Origin: Actinomyces qiguomingii
Lineage (GTDB): Bacteria; Actinomycetota; Actinomycetes; Actinomycetales; Actinomycetaceae
DNA: 64,000 nucleotides
Assembly (NCBI RefSeq): GCF_004102025.1
Contig: NZ_CP025228.1
Coordinates: forward strand, 1,612,001-1,676,000
Reading direction: 5' to 3'
Below are positions 1 through 7,537 of the stretch, in pieces; position 1 is the first letter of the stretch, and each line of letters starts with the position of its first letter. Both the position numbers and the translations under genes were made by a program. The notes below the pieces were generated by a model that worked only from the letters and a program-made list of their open reading frames with translations, was not told the origin of the DNA and did no database searches.

Positions 1-96
1 CACATCGGTGGATCGTGACAGGATATCGCCCGCATCTGCGCCGTTGGCGGCGTCGCCGGCGGAGGGGGAACCTATGGTCACGTCGTGCTGGGTCAT
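1..96 (-). CDS. 5' end of an unidentified gene, truncated by the window edge
   Basis: An ATG at 94-96 on the minus strand opens a frame that stays open for all 32 codons to the window edge. It begins MTQHDVTIGSPSAGD and is rich in Ala, Gly and Asp, so it looks like a low-complexity N-terminus. A TAGGAT hexamer (minus strand, 109 to 104) lies 7 nt before this ATG and no Shine-Dalgarno is visible. That matches the leaderless arrangement of several other starts in this window and is the main reason for calling a gene. A second in-frame ATG at 103-105 overlaps the hexamer and is less likely. The family cannot be recognised from 32 residues. Confidence 0.4.
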   Translation of the reverse strand, partial: MTQHDVTIGSPSAGDAANGADAGDILSRSTDV

Positions 97-165
97 GGCC
101 GCCATCCTAAGGGTCGTCTGCCGCCCGACTGGAATCGGGTTCTTCCGGTTTGAGGCCGCGTCCGC

Positions 166-221
166 CGAGTTCGGTCGATATAACCATCGAGTTCGGTTGA
201 TATAACCATCGAGTTCGGTCG
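166..221 (+). repeat. 22-bp tandem repeat array, forward orientation (about 2.5 units)
   Basis: Units start at 166, 188 and 210. Each starts with CGAGTTCGGT; the first two continue to a shared GATATAACCAT end and differ at one base (CGATATAACC versus TGATATAACC). Each unit junction contains a short dyad, TCGAT-N6-ATCGA. The same family occurs at 640-683, 5271-5310 and 12334-12367, always at or beyond a gene end. Confidence 0.85.
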
Positions 222-244
222 GTGGGGTTGGTGGGTCGGGGGAA

Positions 245-366
245 GTGTCCAGATTCGGGACAAACGCGCCGGCTAGGTGTGCGGACCTCCTTGGGGTCGT
301 TGGAATCATGCGGTTGTGGTGGGCGGTATCGGGTGCGGCAAGACTGTTTGTGCCGAATCTGGACAC
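245..366. repeat. Imperfect 21-bp inverted repeat, 80-bp spacer
   Basis: The left arm at 245-265 begins GTGTCCAGATTCGGGACA. The right arm at 346-366 is its reverse complement with a single mismatch, ending GAATCTGGACAC. The total length of about 122 bp with terminal inverted repeats resembles a miniature element or an insertion sequence remnant. No flanking target duplication was found by eye. Confidence 0.7.
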
Positions 367-639
367 CTTGGCTCTCAGGTGCCGGCCAACCGCCTTGGCG
401 TGGCGAGCAGGCCCCGCATCTGGTTGCCCACCCGGCCTGCTATCCGAGAGGCGCGGACGTCTTGGCCGATGAACCAGGCGCTTCCCAGCCAGGACGGTTC
501 CCGACCACGCCAACGCCCTCTACGGCACCTCAACCGTCGACCGCAGGCACACCGGCACCACGCGCACCACCGTCAACCACAGCAAACAAGACAACCGCAC
601 CAACCCGAACCGGCACCACCACACCCCCAAACCGGAAGA

Positions 640-683
640 GCAGGCATTTCGACCGATCTCGGCACGCACTTAGACCGATCTCG
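640..683 (-). repeat. 22-bp tandem repeat array, reverse orientation (2 units)
   Basis: Read on the minus strand there are two 22-base units, 683-662 and 661-640, both starting CGAGATCGGT. They share the CGAG(A/T)TCGGT core and the 22-base period with the array at 166-221 but point the other way. The array sits 15 bp beyond the glgX stop codon. Confidence 0.7.
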
Positions 684-697
684 GTGTGTGAGTGTTA

Positions 698-3037
698 CTA
701 CTTCTTGGGCATGCCGATCAGCTGCTCGCCGGACAGATAGATCCGCAGAGACAGAGCGTCCAGGGTGGTGGTGTCGCCGGGCCGGTCCTGGCGGCAATCG
801 GTGGCTCCCGACCGGGAGGCTCGAGCACGGGTGGGGTTGACCGCGCGTGCCTGAGCGGCCGGTCCCCGGCTTACCCGGTGTGCGAGAGCGAAGGCTGAGG
901 TGTGAGGGCGTGGCACGGCCCAGGTGGAGTCCCACATCAGGTGCCAGTCAGTGCCATGACCATCGGGGAGCGTGACGTCCTCCTGGCTCAGGGAGCCGTT
1001 GATTACCAGCAGCAGGTCGGCGTCGCCCATGGGGGTGCCGGAGCGGAGCATCTGCACCACGCGGGTCCAAGGATCATGCCAGGCGGCCACATCCATGGGG
1101 TCGGAATTGGCCCGGTACCAGGACAGGTCGGGAAGTGTGTCGCCTTCCGGGGTGGACCCCGAGGCGAATGTCGTAGGACGCAGCACGGGGTGTTGATCGC
1201 GCAGGCGGATCAGGAAATGCGTGGTGGCGATCAGGTCTCGCTGCCAGGTGGTCAGATTCCAGTCGAACCAGGAGATTTCCGAGTCCTGGCAGTAGGAGTT
1301 GTTGTTGCCCCCCTGGGTTCGTCCCATTTCGTCACCACCCAGCAGCATGGGCGTGCCGGCTGACACCAGCAGCGTGGCCAGCACATTGCGGGAGGATCGG
1401 CGCCGCAGGATCTCGATCGGTCCTCCGCCCATGCCCTCCGGCAGTGGGCCCTCGAAACCGTGGTTCCATGAACGGTTGTCGTCGGTGCCGTCACGGTTGT
1501 CCTCGCCATTGGCCAGGTTGTGCTTGTAGTCGTAGCAGACCAGGTCTCGCAGGGTGAAGCCGTCGTGAGCGGTGACAAAGTTGATCGATGCCAGTGGTCC
1601 GCGCCCGCCCGGGTACTCGCCGTAGCTGAACATGTCTGCGCTGCCGCTCAGACGGGTGGCCAGATCCCGCAGGTCGTTGCCGGGGCGGCCCTTGGACATC
1701 TCGGAGGCGTCGTGCAGCCAGAAGGAGCGTACTGTGCCGCGGTAGCGGTCATTCCAGTCGTGGAAGGGAGCCGGGAACTCACCCGTGCGCCAGCCGCCCG
1801 GCCCGATGTCCCAGGGCTCGGCGATCAACTTGGTGTGCTGTAGCACCGGGTCGGTGGCCATACCTATCAGCAGAGGGTGGCGTGACTGGAATTCAGAGGC
1901 ATCCCGGCCCAGCGTGACCGCCAGATCGAAGCGGAAGCCGTCTATGCCGACGTCTCCCGCCCAGTACCGCAGCGAGTCCAGCACCAGCTGCACCGCCCGG
2001 GTGGAGCGGAAGTCCACCGTATTGCCGGTTCCCGTGACGTCCACGTACTGGGCGGGTCGGTAGGGGGCGTGGAGGTAGTACTCGAGGTTGTCCAGACCCC
2101 GTAGTGACAGGGCGGGCCCGTCCATACCCGACTCGCAGGTGTGGTTGTAGACCACGTCCATGATGACCTCGAGTCCGGCCTCGTGCAGCAGTGAGACCAT
2201 GCCGCGGAACTCGTCCAGGACGGCCTGCGGTCCGGCCTCTCGGGCGGCCTGGGTGGCGTAGGAGGGTTCGGGAGCGAAGTAGGACAGGGTGGAGTAGCCC
2301 CAGTAGTTCGTCCGTTGGCGCTGAAGAAGGAAGGCCTCGGAGAAGGACGCGTGCACGGGCAGCAACTCCACTGTGGTTATGCCTAGGGAGTGCAGGTGCG
2401 ATATGGCGGCCGGGTGTGCCAGGCCCGCGTAAGTACCGCGCAGTTGCGGTGGGACGCCGGGCATGGAGTGAGTGAAGCCCTTGACATGCGTCTCGTAGAT
2501 GACAGTGCGCTCCTCCGGCACCTTCGGCCCGGGGACCACCGGGAACTGTGCGCCGGTGACGACGCCGAGAGCGGTGTGGCCCGCCGAGTCCAGTTCCGAG
2601 CGGAGGAAGGGGACGTCGGTTGGGGCCAGCGCGGCGTCCACCGCGTGAGCGTACAGCTCGGGGCCAAGGCGAGGGGAGCCGTCTATGGCACGTGCGTAGG
2701 GGTCGAGCAGCAGTTTGCGGGGATTGAACAGTAGCCCCTCCGACGGGTTCCACTGCCCATACACCCGATAACCGTAACGCTGCCCGGCTTGCACTCCGGG
2801 CACGTGCGCGCTCCAGGCGCCGCGAACGGGGCCGTGCATGCCGATGCGTCGCTCGGAGGTGATGTCACCGGCGGCGTCGACCTGGAACAGACACAGGTCG
2901 ACCGCGTCGGCGCGCGGCGCCACCACTACGAAGTCGGCGCCGTCCTCAAGGAGCCGGGCGCCCAGGAGAGTACGGTCCGAGGCGTCGGAGTCGGCGCGGG
3001 CAGCGGGGTGCGGCTCTGGCGTGGAGGACATGGGCAT
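698..3037 (-). CDS. glgX: Glycogen debranching enzyme, GlgX type
   Basis: Cytoplasmic GH13 enzyme that hydrolyses alpha-1,6 branches of glycogen or limit dextrins. The 779-residue protein has an N-terminal CBM48-like beta-sandwich (about residues 25-160) followed by the GH13 barrel. Conserved regions are visible in order: DVVYNHT near 300, GFRFDLA with the catalytic Asp near 375, AEPWD with the catalytic Glu near 415, and TAHDGF near 497. The length is typical for GlgX/TreX enzymes. It stands alone, transcribed away from etfB. A downstream ATG two codons later is a possible alternative start. No terminator hairpin was found after the stop, only the 22-bp array at 640-683. Specificity (glycogen versus other branched glucans) is inferred from the family. 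Confidence 0.93.
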   Translation of the reverse strand: MPMSSTPEPHPAARADSDASDRTLLGARLLEDGADFVVVAPRADAVDLCLFQVDAAGDITSERRIGMHGPVRGAWSAHVPGVQAGQRYGYRVYGQWNPSEGLLFNPRKLLLDPYARAIDGSPRLGPELYAHAVDAALAPTDVPFLRSELDSAGHTALGVVTGAQFPVVPGPKVPEERTVIYETHVKGFTHSMPGVPPQLRGTYAGLAHPAAISHLHSLGITTVELLPVHASFSEAFLLQRQRTNYWGYSTLSYFAPEPSYATQAAREAGPQAVLDEFRGMVSLLHEAGLEVIMDVVYNHTCESGMDGPALSLRGLDNLEYYLHAPYRPAQYVDVTGTGNTVDFRSTRAVQLVLDSLRYWAGDVGIDGFRFDLAVTLGRDASEFQSRHPLLIGMATDPVLQHTKLIAEPWDIGPGGWRTGEFPAPFHDWNDRYRGTVRSFWLHDASEMSKGRPGNDLRDLATRLSGSADMFSYGEYPGGRGPLASINFVTAHDGFTLRDLVCYDYKHNLANGEDNRDGTDDNRSWNHGFEGPLPEGMGGGPIEILRRRSSRNVLATLLVSAGTPMLLGGDEMGRTQGGNNNSYCQDSEISWFDWNLTTWQRDLIATTHFLIRLRDQHPVLRPTTFASGSTPEGDTLPDLSWYRANSDPMDVAAWHDPWTRVVQMLRSGTPMGDADLLLVINGSLSQEDVTLPDGHGTDWHLMWDSTWAVPRPHTSAFALAHRVSRGPAAQARAVNPTRARASRSGATDCRQDRPGDTTTLDALSLRIYLSGEQLIGMPKK

Positions 3038-3306
3038 GAAGCATATTGTCTGGTACCGGAGCGCGCGACGCTACTTCGTGACCGTCGTTCGTGACCGACG
3101 ATTTACCTGTCGGAACTGTGGCCGTGCTAGTGAGGGTAGGCGTGGCGGTGTTTGGGCAGGCTGTGCGGGCTGTTTCGGGTGGTCTGTGTCCGGCACCGAG
3201 ACAAGGCGTAGTGGACGGGTTGTCGCCGTCCGCTTCGGGCCGTGGCTGCGGTGGGGTGACTGACGGCTCACCGGTGAGGGTGGCGCGATATGGCAATCTT
3301 GTACGC

Positions 3307-4092
3307 ATGAAAATAGTCGTGTGCATCAAGCACGTCCCTGATGTGCAGTCCCAGCGCCGCCTGGAGGAGGGGCGCCTGGTCCGCGGAGAGGAGGACGTTC
3401 TCAACGAGCTTGACGAGAACGCCGTCGAAGCCGCCGTTTCGCTGGTCGAAGACCTGGGTGGACAGGTGATCGCCCTGTGTATGGGGCCCGAGGATGCCGA
3501 GGACGGCGTGCGCCGTGCCCTGCAGATGGGGGCCGACTCCGGAGTCGTGGTCAGTGACGACGCTCTGGCGGGTGCTGATGTCCCCACTACTGCGCGTACC
3601 CTCGCTGCTGCCGTGTCTAGGATCGGTGGCACCGCCGACGGCGGAACCGGAGACGTGGACTTGGTGGTTACCGGTATGGCCTCTTTGGACGCCATGACTT
3701 CCATGCTGCCCGGAGCGCTGGCTGCCGCCCTGCACGTGCCGGCCCTGACCTTGGCGAGTTCGCTGGAGGTCAGTGTGGATGAGGCGACCATCACCCGTGC
3801 CACCGGAACCGTCCGGGAGGTGCTCCGCGCCCCGTTGCCCGCACTGGTATCTGTCACCGACCAGGCCAACGAGCCGCGTTACCCCAATTTCGCCGCCATG
3901 CGTGCGGCCCGCAAGAAGCCGGTGGAGACCTGGGACCTGGCCGATCTCGGTCTGACCGACGTTGCCGGGCCCGCTATCGCCGTCGTCGGTTTCACCGAGC
4001 GGCCCGCCCGGCAGGCAGGCATTATCCGTACTGACGCCGGCGAGGCGGGACGCGAACTGGCCGGTTGGCTGGTCGAGAACGACCTTGCGTGA
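3307..4092 (+). CDS. etfB: Electron transfer flavoprotein beta subunit
   Basis: Beta subunit of the ETF heterodimer, which carries electrons from flavin dehydrogenases. The 261-residue protein starts MKIVVCIKHVPD, the usual EtfB N-terminus, so I take the ATG at 3307 although the frame is open upstream. VVTGMASLDAMTSMLPGALA and the following ALTLASSLEV block match the AMP/FAD-binding core of the family, and ANEPRYPNFAAMRAARKKP is the conserved C-terminal loop that recognises partner dehydrogenases. It is followed 32 bp later by etfA. No acyl-CoA dehydrogenase or ETF:quinone oxidoreductase is encoded nearby, so the electron partners are unknown. Confidence 0.95.
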   Translation: MKIVVCIKHVPDVQSQRRLEEGRLVRGEEDVLNELDENAVEAAVSLVEDLGGQVIALCMGPEDAEDGVRRALQMGADSGVVVSDDALAGADVPTTARTLAAAVSRIGGTADGGTGDVDLVVTGMASLDAMTSMLPGALAAALHVPALTLASSLEVSVDEATITRATGTVREVLRAPLPALVSVTDQANEPRYPNFAAMRAARKKPVETWDLADLGLTDVAGPAIAVVGFTERPARQAGIIRTDAGEAGRELAGWLVENDLA

Positions 4093-4124
4093 GCGGATCC
4101 GAACCGGAAGGAAGACTGCAACCC

Positions 4125-5144
4125 ATGTCTGAAACCACATCCTCCGCTGCGACCGGCATCCTGGGCGCCCCCATCCTGGTGTTGGTGGATTGCACCCCCG
4201 AAGGTGCACCCTCCAGCGCCGCACTGGGCCTAGTTGCCACCGCCCGTGAGCTTACCGGTGCCGACGTCGTCGCTCTGGTCCTGGGCGGTGTGAATGCAGA
4301 TGCCGCCAGGGCTATCGGTGCTGCTGGCGCCACCCGCTTGCTCGCAGCCCAGTTGGGCGGTGATCAGGCGGTGGCCGCCGTGGCCGCCGATGCCGTTGTC
4401 GCCGCCGTAGGTGCGGTAGGTCCGGCCGCCGTGCTGGTCGGAAGTGACTACCGCGGCAAGGAGATTGCCGGGCGTGCTGCGGTGCTGCTGGACTCCGCCT
4501 GTGCCTCCGATGTTGGCGATCTGCAGGTGGTCGGCAACGAGCTGCGCGCTTCCAAGTTGGTCCTCTCCGGCACCTGGTCCACCACCATGACCGTTTCGGC
4601 ACAGGCGGACAGGACGCCGGTCATCTCCGTGCATCCCAGTGCGGCCGCTGCCATGCCGGCTACCGCAGGTGAAGAGGTGCTTGGCGTGGAGGAGCTAGAG
4701 GTGCCGCTAAGCTCTGAGGCCGTCGCTGTCAAGGTCATCTCCCGCGAGGTCGGCGCCGCCGCCGCTGGCCCCGACCTGTCCGAGGCGCAGCGGGTCGTGG
4801 TGGTCGGACGCGGCATCGACGGCGATCTGGACCTGGTGCATACCCTTGCCGACCCGCTTCAGGCCGCTATTGGGGCCACCCGTGTCGCCTGTGACGAGGG
4901 CTGGATCGAGCGTTCCGCGCAGGTGGGGCAGACGGGTGTCTCCATCGCCCCACGCCTGTATATCGGGCTCGGTGTGTCCGGCGCCGTCCATCACACCAGC
5001 GGTATTCAGGGTGCCGGCACGATCGTCGCTATCTGTGACGACTCCGAGGCCCCGATCTTCGAGATGGCCGACTACGGCGTCGTCGGAGATGTGGCCCAGG
5101 TGGTTCCCCAACTTGTTGAGGAGTTGGCTCGCTTGCGCGGCTGA
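4125..5144 (+). CDS. etfA: Electron transfer flavoprotein alpha subunit
   Basis: Alpha subunit that binds FAD and pairs with EtfB. The protein has 339 residues. The N-terminal half is the alpha/beta domain (ILVLVDCTPEGAPSSAALGLV at about 13-33). The C-terminal FAD domain is clear from VVVGRGIDGDLDLVHTLADP, GQTGVSIAPRLYIGLGVSGA (the GQTG and SGA FAD contacts) and AICDDSEAPIFEMADYGVVGD. The start at 4125 has a GGAAGGAAG ribosome binding site and the alternative upstream start would only add a non-conserved tail. It forms a two-gene operon with etfB and is followed by a strong terminator at 5216. Confidence 0.95.
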   Translation: MSETTSSAATGILGAPILVLVDCTPEGAPSSAALGLVATARELTGADVVALVLGGVNADAARAIGAAGATRLLAAQLGGDQAVAAVAADAVVAAVGAVGPAAVLVGSDYRGKEIAGRAAVLLDSACASDVGDLQVVGNELRASKLVLSGTWSTTMTVSAQADRTPVISVHPSAAAAMPATAGEEVLGVEELEVPLSSEAVAVKVISREVGAAAAGPDLSEAQRVVVVGRGIDGDLDLVHTLADPLQAAIGATRVACDEGWIERSAQVGQTGVSIAPRLYIGLGVSGAVHHTSGIQGAGTIVAICDDSEAPIFEMADYGVVGDVAQVVPQLVEELARLRG

Positions 5145-5215
5145 ACGTCGATTGCTTCCGGACTCGGGCCGCCGCGTGGTGACATGGGGCGTCGAGCTGG
5201 AGTGATTGCTCGTGT

Positions 5216-5256
5216 GGCGCCCTGTCTCGGTTCTCCCGAGGTAGGGCGCCTCTTTC
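5216..5256 (+). terminator. Rho-independent terminator after etfBA
   Basis: GGCGCCCT at 5216-5223 pairs with AGGGCGCC at 5243-5250, with an additional inner CTCGG/CCGAG stem and a TTCT loop, followed by TCTTTC. Confidence 0.8.
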
Positions 5257-5270
5257 TTCGAGCTCTTCAT

Positions 5271-5310
5271 CGAGTTCGGTCGATATAACCGTCGAGTTCG
5301 GTTGATATGG
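5271..5310 (+). repeat. 22-bp tandem repeat array, forward orientation (about 1.8 units)
   Basis: The unit 5271-5292 differs from the array at 166 by one base (ACCGT for ACCAT), and the second unit, 5293-5310, stops after 18 bases. It has the same orientation as 166-221. No opposing array was found to its right. Confidence 0.8.
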
Positions 5311-5393
5311 CGGCATCTCGGCCGCCGTCCTCCTGCCGGGCGACTGGTGCAGCAAGTGGTTCCCGGGCGAGTGCTGCCAGTGGGGGAACCGGG

Positions 5394-5440
5394 TTGACAG
5401 CCCGAGACCGCATGTGTCACTGTACTAGTGCAGTAATACA
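5394..5440 (+). promoter_or_regulatory. Promoter with dyad operator for the GntR/ABC operon
   Basis: A TTGACA -35 hexamer lies at 5394-5399. It is followed by the perfect dyad TGTACTA-N6-TAATACA (Y/R-symmetric) at 5421-5440, where the -10 and start point should lie. A TGTA...TACA dyad inside the core promoter fits an autorepressor of the YtrA subfamily encoded immediately downstream. The exact -10 hexamer is ambiguous. Confidence 0.6.
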
Positions 5441-5472
5441 GATGGTCGGCCGGCCTTCTGCCCGCTGCGCTC

Positions 5473-5898
5473 ATGAGCACACCCGTACACCCAACAGAGG
5501 GAGGCCTTGTGGATCTTGACGGCTCCCGGCCGATCTGGCTGCAACTGGTCGACGACTTCCGTCTGCGGATCGTCACCGGCACCTGGCCGATCGGCGCCCG
5601 GATACCCTCCGTGCGCGAACTCGCCACGCAGTCCGGCGTCAACCCCAACACCGTCCAACGCGCTCTCGGCGAGCTTGACCGCACCGGGCTGACCGGCACC
5701 GAGCGGACCGCCGGCCGCTTCGTCACCACGGATACCGCCGTCGTCGACGCCGTCCGCCGGGAACTTGCCACCGGCGCCACGGACGCCTTTATCACCGCCC
5801 TCGCCGCTGTCGGCATGGATCTTCCGCAGGCCGCCGCGCTCCTGCAGGAGCGTTGGGAACTGCGCCTATCCCCGGCAGACACAGGAGAATCCTCATGA
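5473..5898 (+). CDS. GntR family regulator, YtrA subfamily
   Basis: Short 141-residue DNA-binding repressor. Residues about 18-85 form the GntR winged helix: PIWLQLVDDFRLRIVTGTWP, then IPSVRELATQSGVNPNTVQR, which is the textbook GntR recognition helix. The C-terminus is only about 50 residues, too small for a FadR or UTRA effector domain, which is the mark of YtrA-type regulators encoded with ABC transporters. Its stop codon overlaps the next start (ATGA), so it is translationally coupled to the ATPase. It probably represses its own operon through the dyad at 5421-5440. A GTG in the same frame at 5509 is a possible shorter start. Confidence 0.9.
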   Translation: MSTPVHPTEGGLVDLDGSRPIWLQLVDDFRLRIVTGTWPIGARIPSVRELATQSGVNPNTVQRALGELDRTGLTGTERTAGRFVTTDTAVVDAVRRELATGATDAFITALAAVGMDLPQAAALLQERWELRLSPADTGESS

Positions 5899-6659
5899 AC
5901 CAGCACCCACTGCAAGCGCCGTCACCCGCGGCGCGTTTCACCTCCGTGCCCATTCCCGGCGGCGAGGCGCCGCTGGTGTCGGTGTCCGGCCTGACCAAGG
6001 CCTACCGTGGTCGCCCGGCACTGATGGACCTGTCCCTGGACCTGCCGACGGGCCGGATAGTCGGCCTCATGGGCTCCAACGGCTCGGGCAAGACCACCCT
6101 ACTGAAGATCCTGGCCGGCCTGCTGTCCGACTATGACGGTCGGGTACGGATAGGCGGACATGCTCCCGGACCGGAGTCCAAGGCACAGGTCGCCTTCCTT
6201 CCCGACGCCGAATTCCTGGCCTCGGGGCTCAAGGCCGAGCAGGCCATCGCCATGTTCTCCCGGCTCTTCCCTGACTTCGACGCCGACCGTGCCCGTGAGT
6301 TGGTCGAGTTCTTCGGCCTGCCCGAGGACCGGAGCCTGAAGGAGATGAGCAAGGGCATGGGGGAGAAGCTGCGCGTCAGTCTGATCATGGCGCGCCGCGC
6401 CCGCGTCTACCTGCTGGATGAGCCCATCTCCGGGGTGGATCCGGCCGCGCGCGACGTGATCCTCAGCGGCGTCCTGCGCAACTTCGATCCCGATGCGCTA
6501 ATGGTCATCTCCACCCACCTGATCGCTGACGTGGAGCCGATCGTCGATTCCGTCGTCTTCCTCAAGGACGGGCGCCTGCTGCTCGCGGGTGACGCCGATG
6601 ACCTGCGCCAGGCTCACGGCATGAGCCTGGACACCCTGTTCCGGAAGGAGTACCACTGA
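5895..6659 (+). CDS. ABC transporter ATP-binding protein (YtrB-like)
   Basis: Cytoplasmic ATPase of an ABC-2 type transporter, 254 residues. Walker A is GSNGSGKTT (about residue 60), Walker B is VYLLDEPISGVD, and the H-loop is STHLIAD. The signature is the divergent MSKGMGEKLR rather than LSGGQ, as is usual in this group. The first 20 residues or so are a non-conserved leader. It overlaps the regulator (ATGA) and the permease gene (TGATG), so the three are coupled. Substrate unknown: YtrA-type operons elsewhere respond to cell-wall antibiotics, but nothing in this sequence proves that here. Confidence 0.9.
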   Translation: MNQHPLQAPSPAARFTSVPIPGGEAPLVSVSGLTKAYRGRPALMDLSLDLPTGRIVGLMGSNGSGKTTLLKILAGLLSDYDGRVRIGGHAPGPESKAQVAFLPDAEFLASGLKAEQAIAMFSRLFPDFDADRARELVEFFGLPEDRSLKEMSKGMGEKLRVSLIMARRARVYLLDEPISGVDPAARDVILSGVLRNFDPDALMVISTHLIADVEPIVDSVVFLKDGRLLLAGDADDLRQAHGMSLDTLFRKEYH

Positions 6660-7480
6660 TGTTGCGCACATTATTCACCGAGGAGATCCGTGCACAGGCG
6701 CCGCGCAGTGCCGCAGCGGTGGGCGTGGCCCTTGTTGTCTTCATCGTCTCATTGGGTCTGTGGCGCCTGTTGGAGTCTGTCACTGTGATCGCCTTCCTGC
6801 TGCAACTGATATCCATGCTGGCCGCCGTCGCCGTCCCGACCATAGTCGGCGCTCTAGTGGTAACCGAGTACTGGCAGTCCATGTATGGTCCGCGCGGATA
6901 CCTGACCATGACGCTTCCGGTGCGTGGGCGCACGATCTTCGCCGCCAAGACGCTTTACTCGTATTTGGCGGTTCTCATCGCCGGCCTGCTGGGCGCCGCC
7001 TGCCTGCTGGCATGGTTCGGCGTGCTCGCCCATAGCAATGGCTCGTCACTGGGCGATGCACTGGAGCCGTTAAAGGCCATGTGGCTAACCGCCTCAACCG
7101 CTGCGCGAGTGCTTTGGATCGTGTCGATTCCACTCTCCTTGGCCGTGACTATTTTGCAAGTCGCCGCCGTGATGAGCATCGGCGCCCAGGAGCCCTGGAA
7201 CCACCTCGGGTTCGGAGCGCCACTGATCGGAGTGGTGATCCTGTACGCGGTCAATCAACTCATCGGGTTGGTGACTGCCTTATTCGTGCCTTTCAGTCTG
7301 GACCTGACCACCGGTGAACTCACGAGCCGAATCATGTGGAGTCAGTTCCTCGACTCCATTAATACCGGGAACGATCCTTCTATCATAGGCATGGGAATGC
7401 TGATCATCGGGCCGATCCTCGCGGCGGCCATGAGTTGGTGGGCGGTGCGCTCCATCGAGCACCACACATCCCTGCGCTGA
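6659..7480 (+). CDS. ABC-2 type permease, integral membrane subunit
   Basis: Hydrophobic 273-residue protein with about six membrane segments, for example AAVGVALVVFIVSLGLW, TVIAFLLQLISMLAAVAVPT, LAVLIAGLLGAACLLAW and LIGVVILYAVNQLIGLVTAL. The loop YGPRGYLTMTLPVRGRTIFAAK is characteristic of YtrC/YtrD-like permeases. It is the partner of the preceding ATPase, with which it overlaps by one base. Role in export or in signalling is not determinable. Confidence 0.8.
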   Translation: MLRTLFTEEIRAQAPRSAAAVGVALVVFIVSLGLWRLLESVTVIAFLLQLISMLAAVAVPTIVGALVVTEYWQSMYGPRGYLTMTLPVRGRTIFAAKTLYSYLAVLIAGLLGAACLLAWFGVLAHSNGSSLGDALEPLKAMWLTASTAARVLWIVSIPLSLAVTILQVAAVMSIGAQEPWNHLGFGAPLIGVVILYAVNQLIGLVTALFVPFSLDLTTGELTSRIMWSQFLDSINTGNDPSIIGMGMLIIGPILAAAMSWWAVRSIEHHTSLR

Positions 7481-7537
7481 TTGCTCCGGCCAAAAGAATC
7501 GGTTATGCGGACCGCAGCTGGTCTTGGGGGAGGGAAT

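Larger units (their letters stand above)
97..697. other. Intergenic region with repeats and decayed sequence, no convincing gene
   Basis: These roughly 600 bases between the left-edge gene and glgX hold two 22-bp repeat arrays in opposite orientation (166-221 and 640-683), an inverted repeat at 245-265/346-366, and a C/A-rich stretch at about 530-640. One frame in that last stretch reads TVDRRHTGTTRTTVNHSKQD and stops inside the right-hand array. It is preceded closely by a stop codon and has no start, so at best it is the tail of a dead gene. The other open frames across here overlap each other and have no start signals. Confidence 0.6.
5145..5472. other. Intergenic region: etfBA terminator, 22-bp repeats, regulated promoter
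   Basis: In order, these 328 bp hold a terminator hairpin (5216-5256), a 22-bp repeat array (5271-5310), a TTGACA hexamer (5394-5399) and a dyad operator (5421-5440) before the GntR-type gene. No additional gene is seen. Confidence 0.7.

Noticed and set aside
98..160. Similarity between 98-150 and 5312-5365 next to two repeat arrays
   Set aside because: Only short shared words such as CTGCCG and CGACTGG in GC-rich DNA, and the arrays are on different sides, so it may be chance.
222..840. Overlapping open frames (up to 187 codons) across the left intergenic region
   Set aside because: No start signals, mutually overlapping and crossing repeats; no family resemblance.
3091..3306. 72-codon N-terminal extension of etfB
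   Set aside because: The family starts at MKIVVCIKHVPD and the added residues are low-complexity.
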